Shown: positions 18,619-28,776, counted from the stretch's first letter. The stretch: DNA of 64,000 nucleotides from Bacteroides thetaiotaomicron VPI-5482 (GCF_000011065.1 NC_004663.1:3658001-3722000), one strand, 5' to 3'. Notes: generated from the sequence alone by a model not told the origin. A program made the numbers and translations.

Positions 18619-19743
18619 CTATTCTTCAAACCATTTATAGCGATGCTTATCCATCGCATATCCAGCTACTTCACCATTAGGATATATGTCGTATATACTG
18701 TCATTTACAAAAAAATGATACCAGCTACCAAAAGGGAAATATGCTGTAAATTCTTTATTCCAAACAATCCCTTGAATAGTATCAGGCATTTGAATAATAG
18801 TAGGTGCAGGCACATAACAAATGGAGTCGTAAAATAAATCATATAATTTGTGAACATATTCATGTGGAGACGTATCTTTCAATTTAATAGGTTGTTGTGC
18901 AGTGCTAAGATAAAAACTCATTCTTCCATGAGGAGCAATGGAATATAAACCGGGAGAATATTCATGAAATTCACCAAAATACCTATTGACTTCTACATCT
19001 GCCATAAGTGGCATTGAATATTCTCCGTTTTTTATTATAAAGCTACCATATAAATCAGGATTCAATCCTATCAAAAGACTAGAATCCGATTTATTATAGA
19101 CAGACATATTTAATGAAATCTTATCAGGCGAAGAAAACTTTTCAGACTTCCCTTTTTCTCCATGAACACTTATATCATAAATTGCAATATCAATTACAGC
19201 GGAATCTTTATCTCCACCATTAAAATATCGTAAATTAGGATATTCCCAAATTTTAGTTCCATATTCAATTTGCTCAAAAGCAGATTTACCCGATTCCTTG
19301 TCTTTTACATATATCCAAATCCGTTGATCAATTTCGCGAGAATCAGGCATATCATCCTGAGACGATATGCCTAATAGTCTACTAATTTCCTTTTCACTTA
19401 GTCTCTTTTTACCTTCCAGATAAAAAAGAATATATTTATCTTTATATCTCATAGCATTTGTAGGCAAAATTAACCTAAGTTCATCCCCATTTTGACCAGT
19501 ATCAAACCAAAAGCCACTTTGCTTAGGCCACATACTATATACATAAGTTTTTCTAGAATCAAACTGAGAAACTTTTAAAGTCTTCCCACAATCAGGATAG
19601 AAATCTATCACTGATTTTACATGTTCCAAAAGTATAGGATCTATACTATCGTCATTTGACCCCTGACAGGCAACTGCCAGGGGAATAGTCAATACTATTG
19701 ATACATATATCAAAGAAATAATCACTTTTTTTCTCATTATCAT
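18619..19743 (-). CDS. Hypothetical lipoprotein translationally coupled to Rhs-JAB protein
   Basis: 374 residues, family not recognised. Lipoprotein signal peptide with the acylation site in VACQG (Cys26). The mature region contains several beta-rich blocks (SGFWFDTGQNGDELRLILPT, YFNGGDKDSAVIDIAIYDIS) and no known enzymatic motif. Its ATG overlaps the stop codon of the Rhs gene in an ATGA, so synthesis is coupled to the toxin-bearing protein. Coupling plus envelope location make it the best immunity or surface-anchoring candidate for that toxin; neither is demonstrated by the sequence. Confidence 0.65.
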   Translation of the reverse strand: MIMRKKVIISLIYVSIVLTIPLAVACQGSNDDSIDPILLEHVKSVIDFYPDCGKTLKVSQFDSRKTYVYSMWPKQSGFWFDTGQNGDELRLILPTNAMRYKDKYILFYLEGKKRLSEKEISRLLGISSQDDMPDSREIDQRIWIYVKDKESGKSAFEQIEYGTKIWEYPNLRYFNGGDKDSAVIDIAIYDISVHGEKGKSEKFSSPDKISLNMSVYNKSDSSLLIGLNPDLYGSFIIKNGEYSMPLMADVEVNRYFGEFHEYSPGLYSIAPHGRMSFYLSTAQQPIKLKDTSPHEYVHKLYDLFYDSICYVPAPTIIQMPDTIQGIVWNKEFTAYFPFGSWYHFFVNDSIYDIYPNGEVAGYAMDKHRYKWFEE

Positions 19744-22700
19744 CTTAATTGTTGAAATATATATCGCATTAAATCATTCATGGAATTAACTTTAATAGAA
19801 TATGTGCTATTGTTTTGATCAGTATAATTAATAATATTATCTTTATAATAAATACCATATCGTATATCTCTCAGCATTCTAGCATTATCCATATCCTCAG
19901 GTGAAGCAAAGGGATTATAAGGATGAGAATGGATATCTATTATTGGTATAAAGGTAGGAAATAAAGCCTCTTGCACTTTAGTTAATCCATACATACTTGA
20001 AACTCTATTCCTATTATTATTTGTACCTAATATAAATGTTCTCTTTCCATCCATATAACCTCCCTTAAGAGTCCATTCCACACTTGTATTATCCGCAACA
20101 AATAAAAAAACATTAGCAGCATTATATACCGAGTTTGTCGTAGTGTAAAGCTTACGATCCCAATAGTCTCTCCCCTTTTCCCCTTTACTCGCCGTTAATC
20201 CCTGCAACATAGATTTATCAAACACCCGAATACTTTTCCAATTTGGATCAGGCTGCGTCGCTTTTTGAGAGGAATTAATACCACTTGCATATAAAACATC
20301 TACTATCCTATCAGTCTTACGCATCAAGTAAACTGCTCCATTTGCATTTACAACATAATCATCTTTTCCATCAGGGTCAATTCGTATTATTGGACTATTT
20401 TTACAGTAAGCATATAACCCCAAAGCAGGATATTTTTCTCCTGAAGGATCTACTGCATGCCATCTTCCCAACGAAGCATCATACATTCTCGCCCCATAAT
20501 CATACCAATCCAAACCATTATCTCTGTTCAGTTCCTTGCCGTTATACTTATAAGGCTGAACATTATTAGACAATGATGAAGAAAGCAACCCTCCGAATGG
20601 ATAATAATCATTCACTTCCTCCACCACACCATTTTGAGTGACAACCACACGATTATTACCTTGATGATCCTGAATAAAGTAATGAAATTGATTATTCGAA
20701 ACGGTAATGTAACCATCTTCTGTCAACACCTTTATCAACACACCATTTTCATAGATCGCATTGCCACAATAGTCTGTTATGATAGTGGCATTTCCTGTCT
20801 TATACGTAGTACGGAGTTTTGTTCCATCAGCCGCGTAGAGGTAAGAAATACTGTTACCACCTTCAAACTGCACCTTCTCCGGCAAATTTAAACAATTGTA
20901 TTGAATGTCAGCTATCTTTTTATTCAAATCTTTCGTCAAATTACCATTTGCATCGTATTCATATTCTATCTCTTTACTTGCGCCATCCTTGAATTCCATA
21001 CCGTTACCGAATACATGGCCCGTAGCATTGTCGTTGACAGACTCCAATTGGTTACCGTTGTAAACCAAGTTTAAATTATCAATCAAGCCATAGCTCATTG
21101 TATTGGTTTGCCCGTAACGGAGTAAACCGAGGATGTTTCCGTTCTTGTCATAGCCCGTTACCTGTTCAGTGAAGTGGTTCGTATTATTGCTTAATAGTTC
21201 TCCTTCACCATAAACAGCATCTTTCAAGCGGGAAAAGCCGTCATATGTAAACTTATAGCCACGTAATCCGGCCTCACTTCCCGAATGCCAGGTCATACTA
21301 CTGATATTGCCATTATAACAGGGGACACCTACTCCATCAACATAGTGTAACGTTTGAGAAAAGTGCTGACTTTCGATTCCAGTCAGCCAGCCACGGATAT
21401 TATAGGATAAACTCTCAGACACCTTATCACCATAATTCCTGCCAGTCAGACGCCCCAATGCATCGTATACATAAGTGATTTTATCGGTAAAACGCCCGTT
21501 CCAAGTATTGGCTTTCGTTAGTAACCGTGCACGATCATCGTACGTATAAACGGTTTCAAGGATATCCGTACCAATGTTATCCTGCTTTCTCAAGACATTA
21601 CCCGTGAAATCATAAGCTGTATGACTATATCGCAGTCCCTTTTCAGGATAATGACAGAGCGTTTGAATGACACGGCTACGATCATCGTAGTAGATTGTCT
21701 CTGTCAACCAGTCATCTGTGCCAAGCAAACGTGTTTTCGTACTTGTGGTCAACCCCGAAGGATACAGGGTATACGACGTATCATAGCCAACGGCTGCTAC
21801 AAACGGATGGGCAGTCACATTCTCCGTTGGTTTGTAATTGTCATATACCGTATATTGCAATGGAGTGCGAGTTCCCGCAGGAAGATAATGCTCGCTTTCC
21901 CAAGCGGCCAATTGCAGTTCGCCACACGTTTGCTCTGCCGATAAAAGCATTTCACCGCTTTCTATTACACGATCATGAGAGTCATAGAGAAAATAACTCC
22001 ATTTTTTTGCATCAGCAGTCCGGAGTTTGCCGTCTTGGCTCAAAACCAGACGGTCACGACGGTCATAAACCATATAAATGGGAGCGCAACCCGGGAGACG
22101 TTTGGAAATCATCCGGTTCAGTTTATCATATTCATAACTGTATGCTAAGCTATGCAGCACGGAGATATCCGTCGTGTCGGTCTCCGCCAGCTGATGGCTG
22201 GCTTCTGGAGGCAGTACATAACGGAGACAATTGCGGTCATCGTACACATAGTAGGTTGCCAAGCTATCTTCACCGTTGACAGATACAGTCAGAAGAGTCC
22301 GTTCATTAGAGTCGGTATAGGTTTTACTCCGATGCCCATCTTCGTCTGTTTCAACAATGACTTCCAGTTTCCCCGCTCCATAGAATCCTGAAGCGATCAA
22401 TGAGCCGCTGGAAGAAACTTTATAGCACTTTACCTCATTTGTACTGTTCATTCCGTAAGTCACACGGACACTCTTATCACTGGTATGCCACGCCTTGCCC
22501 GGTCCCATCTTCCGGGAAACACGCATCAGTGGACTATCCTCATATTGAGTCAGATTATAAGCATATGCCTGTTCTCCCGTACCGTAGACACTCCAACGCT
22601 CCGGGGAAAACTTATCAAAGGCACCGTTGTTGCCGGTCTTTGCATACGGAAGGTATTCCTTCTCTACTTGACCCATCATATTGTAGGTATAAGAAAGTAC

Positions 22701-22964
22701 CAAATCCGCATTACCTCCAGGACTGCCGCCTATCTGTATTTCCTGTTCTTTACGGCCAAAACCGTCGGTATAGACAATATCATTGACAATTCGTGCAGCA
22801 CCGCTACCCGTTTGGCTACTCGCATCCATATAAGTTCGCTCTGCCGTATAATTACGTGTTTTCGTATAACCTGTCGCTTGCTGCCCGTTCATGAAAAGGG
22901 AAAACGACAGCAGACAGAGTATTGACAAAGTTCGTTTCATCTCTATTGTTTTCATATTCTGCAT
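19740..22964 (-). CDS. DUF6443/RHS-repeat protein with C-terminal JAB-like (JAMM) toxin domain
   Basis: 1074 residues. A signal peptide (ending near LFMNGQ) precedes a DUF6443-like N-terminal region (about 30-240), many YD repeats (about 240-780) and the RHS-associated core (about 800-870: RWHAVDPSGEKYPALGLYAY, RIDPDGKDDYVV). After this boundary, about 200 residues differ in style and carry IIDIHSHPYNPFASPEDMD near residue 1010. HxHP followed by SxxD is the zinc-binding JAMM/JAB motif, and a Glu in SVEWTLKGG about 60 residues earlier could complete it. JAB-type domains in polymorphic toxins are predicted isopeptidases or deubiquitinases. The JAMM spacing is six rather than seven residues. Linked to the upstream Rhs gene by 9 bp. 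Confidence 0.85.
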   Translation of the reverse strand: MQNMKTIEMKRTLSILCLLSFSLFMNGQQATGYTKTRNYTAERTYMDASSQTGSGAARIVNDIVYTDGFGRKEQEIQIGGSPGGNADLVLSYTYNMMGQVEKEYLPYAKTGNNGAFDKFSPERWSVYGTGEQAYAYNLTQYEDSPLMRVSRKMGPGKAWHTSDKSVRVTYGMNSTNEVKCYKVSSSGSLIASGFYGAGKLEVIVETDEDGHRSKTYTDSNERTLLTVSVNGEDSLATYYVYDDRNCLRYVLPPEASHQLAETDTTDISVLHSLAYSYEYDKLNRMISKRLPGCAPIYMVYDRRDRLVLSQDGKLRTADAKKWSYFLYDSHDRVIESGEMLLSAEQTCGELQLAAWESEHYLPAGTRTPLQYTVYDNYKPTENVTAHPFVAAVGYDTSYTLYPSGLTTSTKTRLLGTDDWLTETIYYDDRSRVIQTLCHYPEKGLRYSHTAYDFTGNVLRKQDNIGTDILETVYTYDDRARLLTKANTWNGRFTDKITYVYDALGRLTGRNYGDKVSESLSYNIRGWLTGIESQHFSQTLHYVDGVGVPCYNGNISSMTWHSGSEAGLRGYKFTYDGFSRLKDAVYGEGELLSNNTNHFTEQVTGYDKNGNILGLLRYGQTNTMSYGLIDNLNLVYNGNQLESVNDNATGHVFGNGMEFKDGASKEIEYEYDANGNLTKDLNKKIADIQYNCLNLPEKVQFEGGNSISYLYAADGTKLRTTYKTGNATIITDYCGNAIYENGVLIKVLTEDGYITVSNNQFHYFIQDHQGNNRVVVTQNGVVEEVNDYYPFGGLLSSSLSNNVQPYKYNGKELNRDNGLDWYDYGARMYDASLGRWHAVDPSGEKYPALGLYAYCKNSPIIRIDPDGKDDYVVNANGAVYLMRKTDRIVDVLYASGINSSQKATQPDPNWKSIRVFDKSMLQGLTASKGEKGRDYWDRKLYTTTNSVYNAANVFLFVADNTSVEWTLKGGYMDGKRTFILGTNNNRNRVSSMYGLTKVQEALFPTFIPIIDIHSHPYNPFASPEDMDNARMLRDIRYGIYYKDNIINYTDQNNSTYSIKVNSMNDLMRYIFQQLR

Positions 22965-22973
22965 CTTGTTTTA

Positions 22974-25900
22974 TTAGTTATTAAGCTTGTTGTACTCATA
23001 CGTTTTTAAAATATTACCATATTGGTCTTCCACTTTGATAACTCGTCCGGCAGCATCGTAAGTGTAATACTCTACATTTCCGCTCTGGTCAAATCGGGCA
23101 TACACCGTACCGTCAGGATTATAAGAAGTGGCCTTAAAATTTGCTCCTTCAGGGACCAATGCCATATAAGAACCTTGAGTATTGGCAGTTACAGAAGTTA
23201 TGTCTGTGTATTTACTTAGGTCAATATCATATATTTTCAATTTAGAAGAAGAAACGCTCTCAACGGTATATGGAACCTCACTTCCTGCATGGGTGATGCT
23301 TCCTGAAGCAGTTGCATTTCCGTCCAAAATATATAGTCGCAAGTTTTTCATACCGGAAGCCGGAGTTAATTTGGGGAGATAAGCAAATTTGTATTTATCT
23401 ACTTCACCATACAATCCGTACAAGTAATCGAATAATGATAGTCCATCAAATTGCATCATTGCCTCCATTGCACTTATAAATTGTCTCAAAATCTCAAACT
23501 TTGGATAGAGTCCTATCATCCGTTCATATTCTTGTTTAAACACATTAAATAAATCATAACATACAATATGTTCATAATAATATCTCGCCTGACTCAAATC
23601 CGGCTTACTTTTCACTATTTCTTCAGCAAATGAAGCTATAAAGGAATGGTCTTGCGAGTTCAGAAAGCGAAGAAAATGCTGATTATCCACTTCTTCTTTA
23701 AGTACTTCTATTCCTGACGCAAAAGTCCGTTGTTGTTTTCTCAAATAATTGATAGCAAATTTAAGATCAGCCTCATCTATCGCCTTTCCCACTCCCTTAT
23801 ATTTATCACTTGCCGTAGTTCCTATTACATCACACTCCAGTAACAGTTTCCCATAGCTGTCGTAAACACGGCTCTTCCGTTCTGTCCTCCCGTTGGTTTC
23901 CACCCACATCTTTGAGGCATATCGATAAGAAGCTTCTGTAGTATAGTTACTTTCCCCATGACTAAACAGTATTGTATCAACTACGCTCTGAGCATAAGCT
24001 TCCGGCATATCAGGAACATAAGTCAATACCTCAACTGGAGCTATGAAACCAATTTTTGATTCTCTGTCAACCTGATAGCGACACACAGTCTCATGTACTA
24101 ATTTTTCATCAACAAGGATAAGTGACTTCACAACAGGCGAAAGAAAATTGGCTTCTTTCATCATAACAAAGACAGAATCTGCAGTGTCTGCCATATCCAT
24201 CGCACGCTTCAGAACTTCAGTCCGTTCAATACCATCAGAGCCAATACGAATGACACAGGTGGGATACATCGACATCGGATTATCATAATAATATTTCGTC
24301 CGAGAATACGGAATATTTTCGTCACTTCTGTATTCTACTTCTTCTTTTAGAGCAGTTCTCCAGCCATATTGCAGATTGTAGAACTTGTCAGTATTAGTAG
24401 GAGATAATCGTGGTTTGATATTATACTCATAAATCTCTTTTCCTGTAAGATACGAAGTTCCCTGATTTCTATAAAAAGATTCCAAAGACTTCCCATCTAA
24501 ATAAAAATCAGAGGGTTGCATTTGCGGAAGTTTATCTTCATAGTTGACATCAGTTTCATAAATGTATTGAATTTTCTTTAGCATCTCTCCATTAGTATCA
24601 TACACTGCTTTCTCCCTCAACAAACCATTCTCCCAATATGGATAATCAGATTCGTTCACTGACGTAGGAGGAGATACTTGATAACTATAGACAGTAGAAC
24701 CCCTACCGGATATAGTCTCCGTCACACATGAATAGTAAAGACCGTTATTACCCATATTTATCACCGGATAACCTTCCTGTATCACTCTGCTATACTCAAT
24801 CCAGTCCGTGCATTCTGGATAAGAGATACTGACAACATTAGATAAAGGCTTATACACACTCACGCCTACTCTCGGATAACCGTAAGAAATGGTATCACTA
24901 CGTCCATTTAATTCGTTACTGAATACCAATGACTTCAAACGAATTCCTCCGACTATACCCTTTCTCCCATAGTTTCTTTCATATTTGACTTCGATTTTCC
25001 CTCCATCCGATAAGACTATATTTTTCAGCGAGTTAAGAGTAGCATATATCTCATAATCTGTACACTCTTCATCCTCATCCTCCGCATAAGGATATCCCCA
25101 CAAATCTACTCCTGTCTCCTTCCAAACTGGAAAATCAGACTTTTCATAATAATTGAATTCAATACCGGATGTTTTCTTGCCGTTTTTATCACAGAAAGCC
25201 AATCCTCTCGCTAATGCTCCTCCCGTGGACGAAACAGACGAAATTAGTTCCATATTTCGGTTGTACAAACTGATAGCAGATAAGCTAGAGGAAGACGAAA
25301 AATAGGCAAATTTTACAATATATTCAGGAAATACGATTCTGTTGAGCAATGGAGAATGAACTTTATAGCTTTTTCCTCCCCATATCTCTTTTGTTTTAAC
25401 GTATTTAACCTCAGATAAACAGGCGTATATATAGTCTGCTGCTTCCTCCAAATACGAACCAGCCATATCCGCATTAAATCCGCCTATACGTTTACAATAT
25501 GCAGCGAAACCTCTCAGACTTTCTCCCAATTCTTTTGATACACCATTCATTTTCGAAATGTTGGACAATACACCGACAATTCGATTGTTAGTTTTTATAT
25601 ATTCACTTTGTAGAGGTTGAATATTTATCCGGCTATATCTTTCAAAATCTTTTATTTTAGAGTCCACATTTTTAAAATCCAGCAAAAGAGAACACATATT
25701 CAAATAGTTTTGGGCTACCTCAATAGCAGAATAAAACCGAGATTTATACTGGTCAAAATCAAACGGTTGTTCTTTCACAGATTGACCATAGTGGTAAATC
25801 ATCTTATATGAATCATAGATTTTCATAGTATGGATACTATCTAATGATAGATTTCCAAAATCTAAATCCATTACATCACCTTTATAGCAGAAATCAATCG

Positions 25901-26620
25901 GTGCTCCATTGTATGGAAGAATACGGGTAAGATGCCATGCCGAGGTATAACCGGAATCTGAAATAGCATTGGAAGTGGAAACATCCACATACTCAACATC
26001 TGCACATATTTCTCTCTGCCGGTAGATATAACGGTCACCATTATTATCTGTAATAGTCCAGCCTGTTATCTCTGTGGAAGTCCCTTCACACTCAATGCGA
26101 ACATCTGTCTGTCCCAACGGCAAAGCATATATCTGTCTTTTTTCATTCATACGGATGATAAAATCCACCTTCTTCCCATTGAACACGACAGTAAAAATAT
26201 CGCTTTCCCCATCCCGTTTACGAAGCCCCACAGTCCTTGCATCCTGTTCCAATGGAGTAACAGCATTTTCTGTCCACAGGTAGCCGTAACCTGATTTCTC
26301 ATCGGCAAATCCACCACGCATTGTTCGGGTAACTATACCACCAACGTTAAGTGTCCAATTTTGACCTATTAAACCTTCAGGATCACTCACCTTCACTCCC
26401 TTTGCAATATAATCCAATGAAATAGGTAATTCATAATCACCTGACTTTAATTGATACAGAGGTACGGTGTAGTGGAACAATCCTGTTGCATAGTCCACCG
26501 TTACGTTCTTTCTTTCGGTCAGGTTCTGGGCTTCCGGACCAGGATTGAAATCCTGTGCCTTTCCGGATATAGTCACCAATAAAAAAATAATAATGTATAT
26601 AGTTTTTCTTTCATAATCAT
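22974..26620 (-). CDS. Large SpvB/YD-repeat (Rhs-type) protein with one-base shift in signal peptide
   Basis: About 1215 residues. The mature start DFNPGPEAQNLTERKNVTVDYATGLF leads an SpvB/TcB-like beta-rich N-terminal region (fragments KSGDYELPISLDYIAKGVKV and QNWTLNVGGIVTRTMRGG); the long middle has no obvious repeats, and the end carries a YD repeat (YYTYDAAGRVIKVEDQYGN). The natural start appears to be ATG at 26620 or 26614 with a purine-rich leader, but this frame meets TGA after 15 codons. The main frame has no good ATG and opens only at a TTG at 26681 inside a hairpin. One extra T in the T7 run at 26581-26587 would restore a perfect signal peptide (LYTLLFFLLVTISGKAQ). It is therefore a frameshifted or slippage-dependent gene. 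Confidence 0.8.
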
Positions 26621-26648
26621 TTGTATTTAATATCTCTAGTTTAGTTTT

Positions 26649-26686
26649 TCCGTTTGCCGGATCGCTAATCGATACCGGCAAACGGA
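26649..26686. repeat. GC-rich hairpin between smalltalk and Rhs genes
   Basis: TCCGTTTGCCGG (26649-26660) and CCGGCAAACGGA (26675-26686) form a perfect 12-bp stem; ATCG and CGAT inside the loop can extend it. It lies 12 nt after the smalltalk stop on the minus strand and is followed by A-rich, not T-rich, sequence. It therefore resembles an attenuating or RNase-blocking stem rather than an intrinsic terminator. Confidence 0.6.
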
Positions 26687-26697
26687 TAGTAGCTGCC

Positions 26698-26799
26698 TTA
26701 CAAACTCATCGCATTAGCCCCCAAAACGCCTGCTACAGCCGACGCCACCGCGATAACCACCTTTAGGATCATATCCCATACTGATTTCTTCATTGCCAT
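26698..26799 (-). CDS. Smalltalk protein (33-residue micro-protein)
   Basis: A very short gene whose product begins MAMKKSVWDMILKVVIAV and ends GANAMSL: a charged/aromatic start then one hydrophobic, Ala/Val-rich segment. This is the pattern of the Bacteroides smalltalk family, usually found beside HU-like and amidase genes. Function unknown; membrane association is likely from composition. A strong AAGGAGGT at 26804-26811 lies 6 nt before the ATG at 26799, which decides this start over the ATGs at 26802 and 26793. Confidence 0.75.
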   Translation of the reverse strand: MAMKKSVWDMILKVVIAVASAVAGVLGANAMSL

Positions 26800-26930
26800 C
26801 ATTTACCTCCTTTCTCGTTCTTTAAATAGTTTAGTTTACTCTGTGTTCCTACCGTATTTTCCTCCGGAGAAAGCGTACGATTCCCCTGCGTGGCGGAACA
26901 ATGCACCACGATCAAATTGATAGTTCTCAT
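26799..26930 (-). pseudogene. N-terminal remnant of an N-acetylmuramoyl-L-alanine amidase
   Basis: A 43-codon frame starts MRTINLIVVHCSATQGNRTL. The block IVVHCSAT is the hallmark first strand of Bacteroides peptidoglycan amidases (Amidase_2), including its first zinc-binding His. After about residue 24 (SPEE) the similarity stops, the rest of the roughly 150-residue enzyme is missing, and the frame ends in a TGA overlapping the smalltalk start. It is best read as an internal deletion that fused the amidase start to the smalltalk leader. The cluster HU, amidase and smalltalk is common in Bacteroides. Confidence 0.7.
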
Positions 26931-27120
26931 GTTAATTGATAATTCTCTGTTTAGTTGATTGTCTTATTAAAGTCCTAGTCTTTAACCAATTATCATTAGT
27001 TAGTCTTTTGCTGGTTATCCTTAGTTAGCTCTAGTTTGTTTCTTGTTTCTTTATTTTTCTGTTTTACAGTTACAGTTCAGTCGTTAGTCTTATATTTCTT
27101 CCCGCGAAGCAAGAAACAAA

Positions 27121-27639
27121 TTATACTGTCGGGTCCGGTGCTTCTCCATCATCTCCGCCATCGCTGCCACCACCAGGCTTGTCATTCGGATCATCAACCG
27201 ATCCGCCGTCACCAGGTGCGGAGACCAGCTTGTCATAGCGAGCACACTTGGCACCCGTCACCATAGAACGAGTAGCGGTGGTACGATCCAGATTCTTCGT
27301 CGTGGTAGGCTGGAAGCGGACGGTAAGCGTAGCCTGTGCAGCACTCACCTCATCGGCGGTCTCAACACCCCGGCCACGGGCACTCATCACCATGCGGAAC
27401 GTTCCCAAGCCATCCACACTGACGCTTTCGGACGACTGAAGATGCTGCGCCATCACCGTCACCAGATTGTCAAGCGTATTTTTTACATCACCCGGAGAAA
27501 GGGAAGAATATGCGGCAATCTCTTTGGAAAGCTGTGCGGAATTGATATTTCCTGTACGAACTACATGGGGATAAAACAGTTTCTTCCCACTTTTCTTATC
27601 TTCCAGATTAGACTGGAAAGGTTTATATAATACTGGCAT
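27121..27639 (-). CDS. HU-like DNA-binding protein with acidic Gly-rich tail
   Basis: 172 residues. Residues 1-125 follow the Bacteroides HU-like/HU-HIG pattern: a start VLYKPFQSNLEDKKSGKKLF, the helical dimerisation part QLSKEIAAYSSLSPGDVKNTL, VDGLGTFRM and a beta-arm with VRFQPT. Residues 137-172 are a low-complexity Gly/Asp tail. It probably binds or bends DNA as a dimer, but cluster members of this type are of unknown function. It precedes the amidase remnant and smalltalk gene on the minus strand; a 190-bp leader separates them. Own promoter at 27704-27711. Confidence 0.88.
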   Translation of the reverse strand: MPVLYKPFQSNLEDKKSGKKLFYPHVVRTGNINSAQLSKEIAAYSSLSPGDVKNTLDNLVTVMAQHLQSSESVSVDGLGTFRMVMSARGRGVETADEVSAAQATLTVRFQPTTTKNLDRTTATRSMVTGAKCARYDKLVSAPGDGGSVDDPNDKPGGGSDGGDDGEAPDPTV

Positions 27640-27703
27640 AATTGTAATAGTTTTTAGTTATTAATCTTTTTGTTAGTTTCTGTCGTTAAGCTTATTGACA
27701 CTG

Positions 27704-27734
27704 CAAATATAAGGGCTTATTCTCAGCTATACAA
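27704..27734 (-). promoter_or_regulatory. Promoter of the HU-like gene
   Basis: Minus strand TATATTTG at 27704-27711 matches TAnnTTTG; a CTTG similar to the -33 TTTG lies 20 bp upstream at about 27732-27735. The resulting leader before the ATG at 27639 would be about 60 nt. Confidence 0.5.
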
Positions 27735-27822
27735 GCGATTTCGGAAATGTGCGTTAATAAGTTAGTTAATATAAGAAATAAGCATATAACATATTGATAT
27801 ACATATATTTATCAAATTCATA

Positions 27823-28728
27823 TTATTTATTCAGCACACTCAGCAAATAATGTCCCGGCAGTTTAATCTTCCCACCGCTTCCACGAATGACGCTAAAGCC
27901 TTTCCATATATCACCACCGATTTCACCGTAATTACTTTTCAGCACTATAGCATATTGTTCCGCAGGAGGAACACGAAAGAGACGGAGATTCTCCAGCAGA
28001 CCGGAAAAATTGCGGGGACATCCGTCCGGGGGAACCTGCATCCGGTCGATATCTTCCTGCGTCAGATTCCGTTTCCTCGTGGCAGATCGCTGATCGCATT
28101 CTTCTCTCATCCCGCCTCCGGCTCCTTCAGCTACTTTCTCTCCTTCACTCCCTTCTTCTTCATCCCCTCCTTTTGCGAAAGGAGGGTTAGGGAAGATGTT
28201 TTCTTTCTTTTCTTTTTCTTTTCTTTTTATGAGAGCTGTTTTTGTTGCAGTATCCCGGGATGCCGTTGCAATATTCGGGGATACTGCAACATTTTCCCCT
28301 GTTGCGGCAACAGTATCTGGCTGCTCATCCGTTGTTTTCTCTTCCGGCAGCAGACAATAATCCGGACAGATATGGTGACGACTGCGACGTTTGGTGATGA
28401 AGAGATACTGCCGCTGGACATCCTCAGAAGTCAGAATGCTGTAACGCTCATAAAGCGCAGAGTCAAAAAGCCCGTATTCAAGAAACAGACGGATGACACG
28501 GCGGACGGTATCGTTGTCCGTACTGAAAAGCTGATCGGAAAGTTCGTCACAGAAATCGGTGTCGGCACGGACATAGTAGCCCTCGCCCGAATAGAGATAA
28601 GACATAATATAGATTAAAACGGTGAAAGCGGAATCGCCCTCACGCTTCATGACACGACGAACGATACGGTCGTGCATGAAGTCGGTGCTCAGGGGAAAGT
28701 AGTCCAGTCCCTGTTTGATTCTTCCCAT
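27823..28728 (-). CDS. DUF4373 / Lin1244-Lin1753 domain protein
   Basis: 301 residues. The N-terminal about 100 residues (RIKQGLDYFPLSTDFMHDR, VLIYIMSYLYSGEGYYV) match the DUF4373 domain, also called Lin1244/Lin1753, found in phage-like replication or DNA-handling proteins. A charged, low-complexity linker (about 135-215) leads to a helical C-terminus (about 220-301) containing QVPPDGCPRNFSGLLENL. Such genes are frequent neighbours of HU-like and smalltalk genes near Bacteroides surface loci. Function unknown; a winged-helix, DnaD-like role is plausible. Follows the zinc-ribbon gene by 48 bp. Confidence 0.82.
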   Translation of the reverse strand: MGRIKQGLDYFPLSTDFMHDRIVRRVMKREGDSAFTVLIYIMSYLYSGEGYYVRADTDFCDELSDQLFSTDNDTVRRVIRLFLEYGLFDSALYERYSILTSEDVQRQYLFITKRRSRHHICPDYCLLPEEKTTDEQPDTVAATGENVAVSPNIATASRDTATKTALIKRKEKEKKENIFPNPPFAKGGDEEEGSEGEKVAEGAGGGMREECDQRSATRKRNLTQEDIDRMQVPPDGCPRNFSGLLENLRLFRVPPAEQYAIVLKSNYGEIGGDIWKGFSVIRGSGGKIKLPGHYLLSVLNK

Positions 28729-28776
28729 AGTTGTATTGTTTTTATAAATAGTTTATCAGTCAGTTTTTTCATTTTG

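Noticed and set aside
26621..26681. TTG start for the first Rhs protein, giving 20 extra residues
   Set aside because: The TTG lies within a strong hairpin and the extension is not signal-peptide-like; the ATG at 26620 with a one-base shift explains the data better.
27850..28617. 255-codon plus-strand frame opposite the DUF4373 gene
   Set aside because: Opposite strand of a recognised gene; product is Phe/Ser-rich low complexity without a domain.
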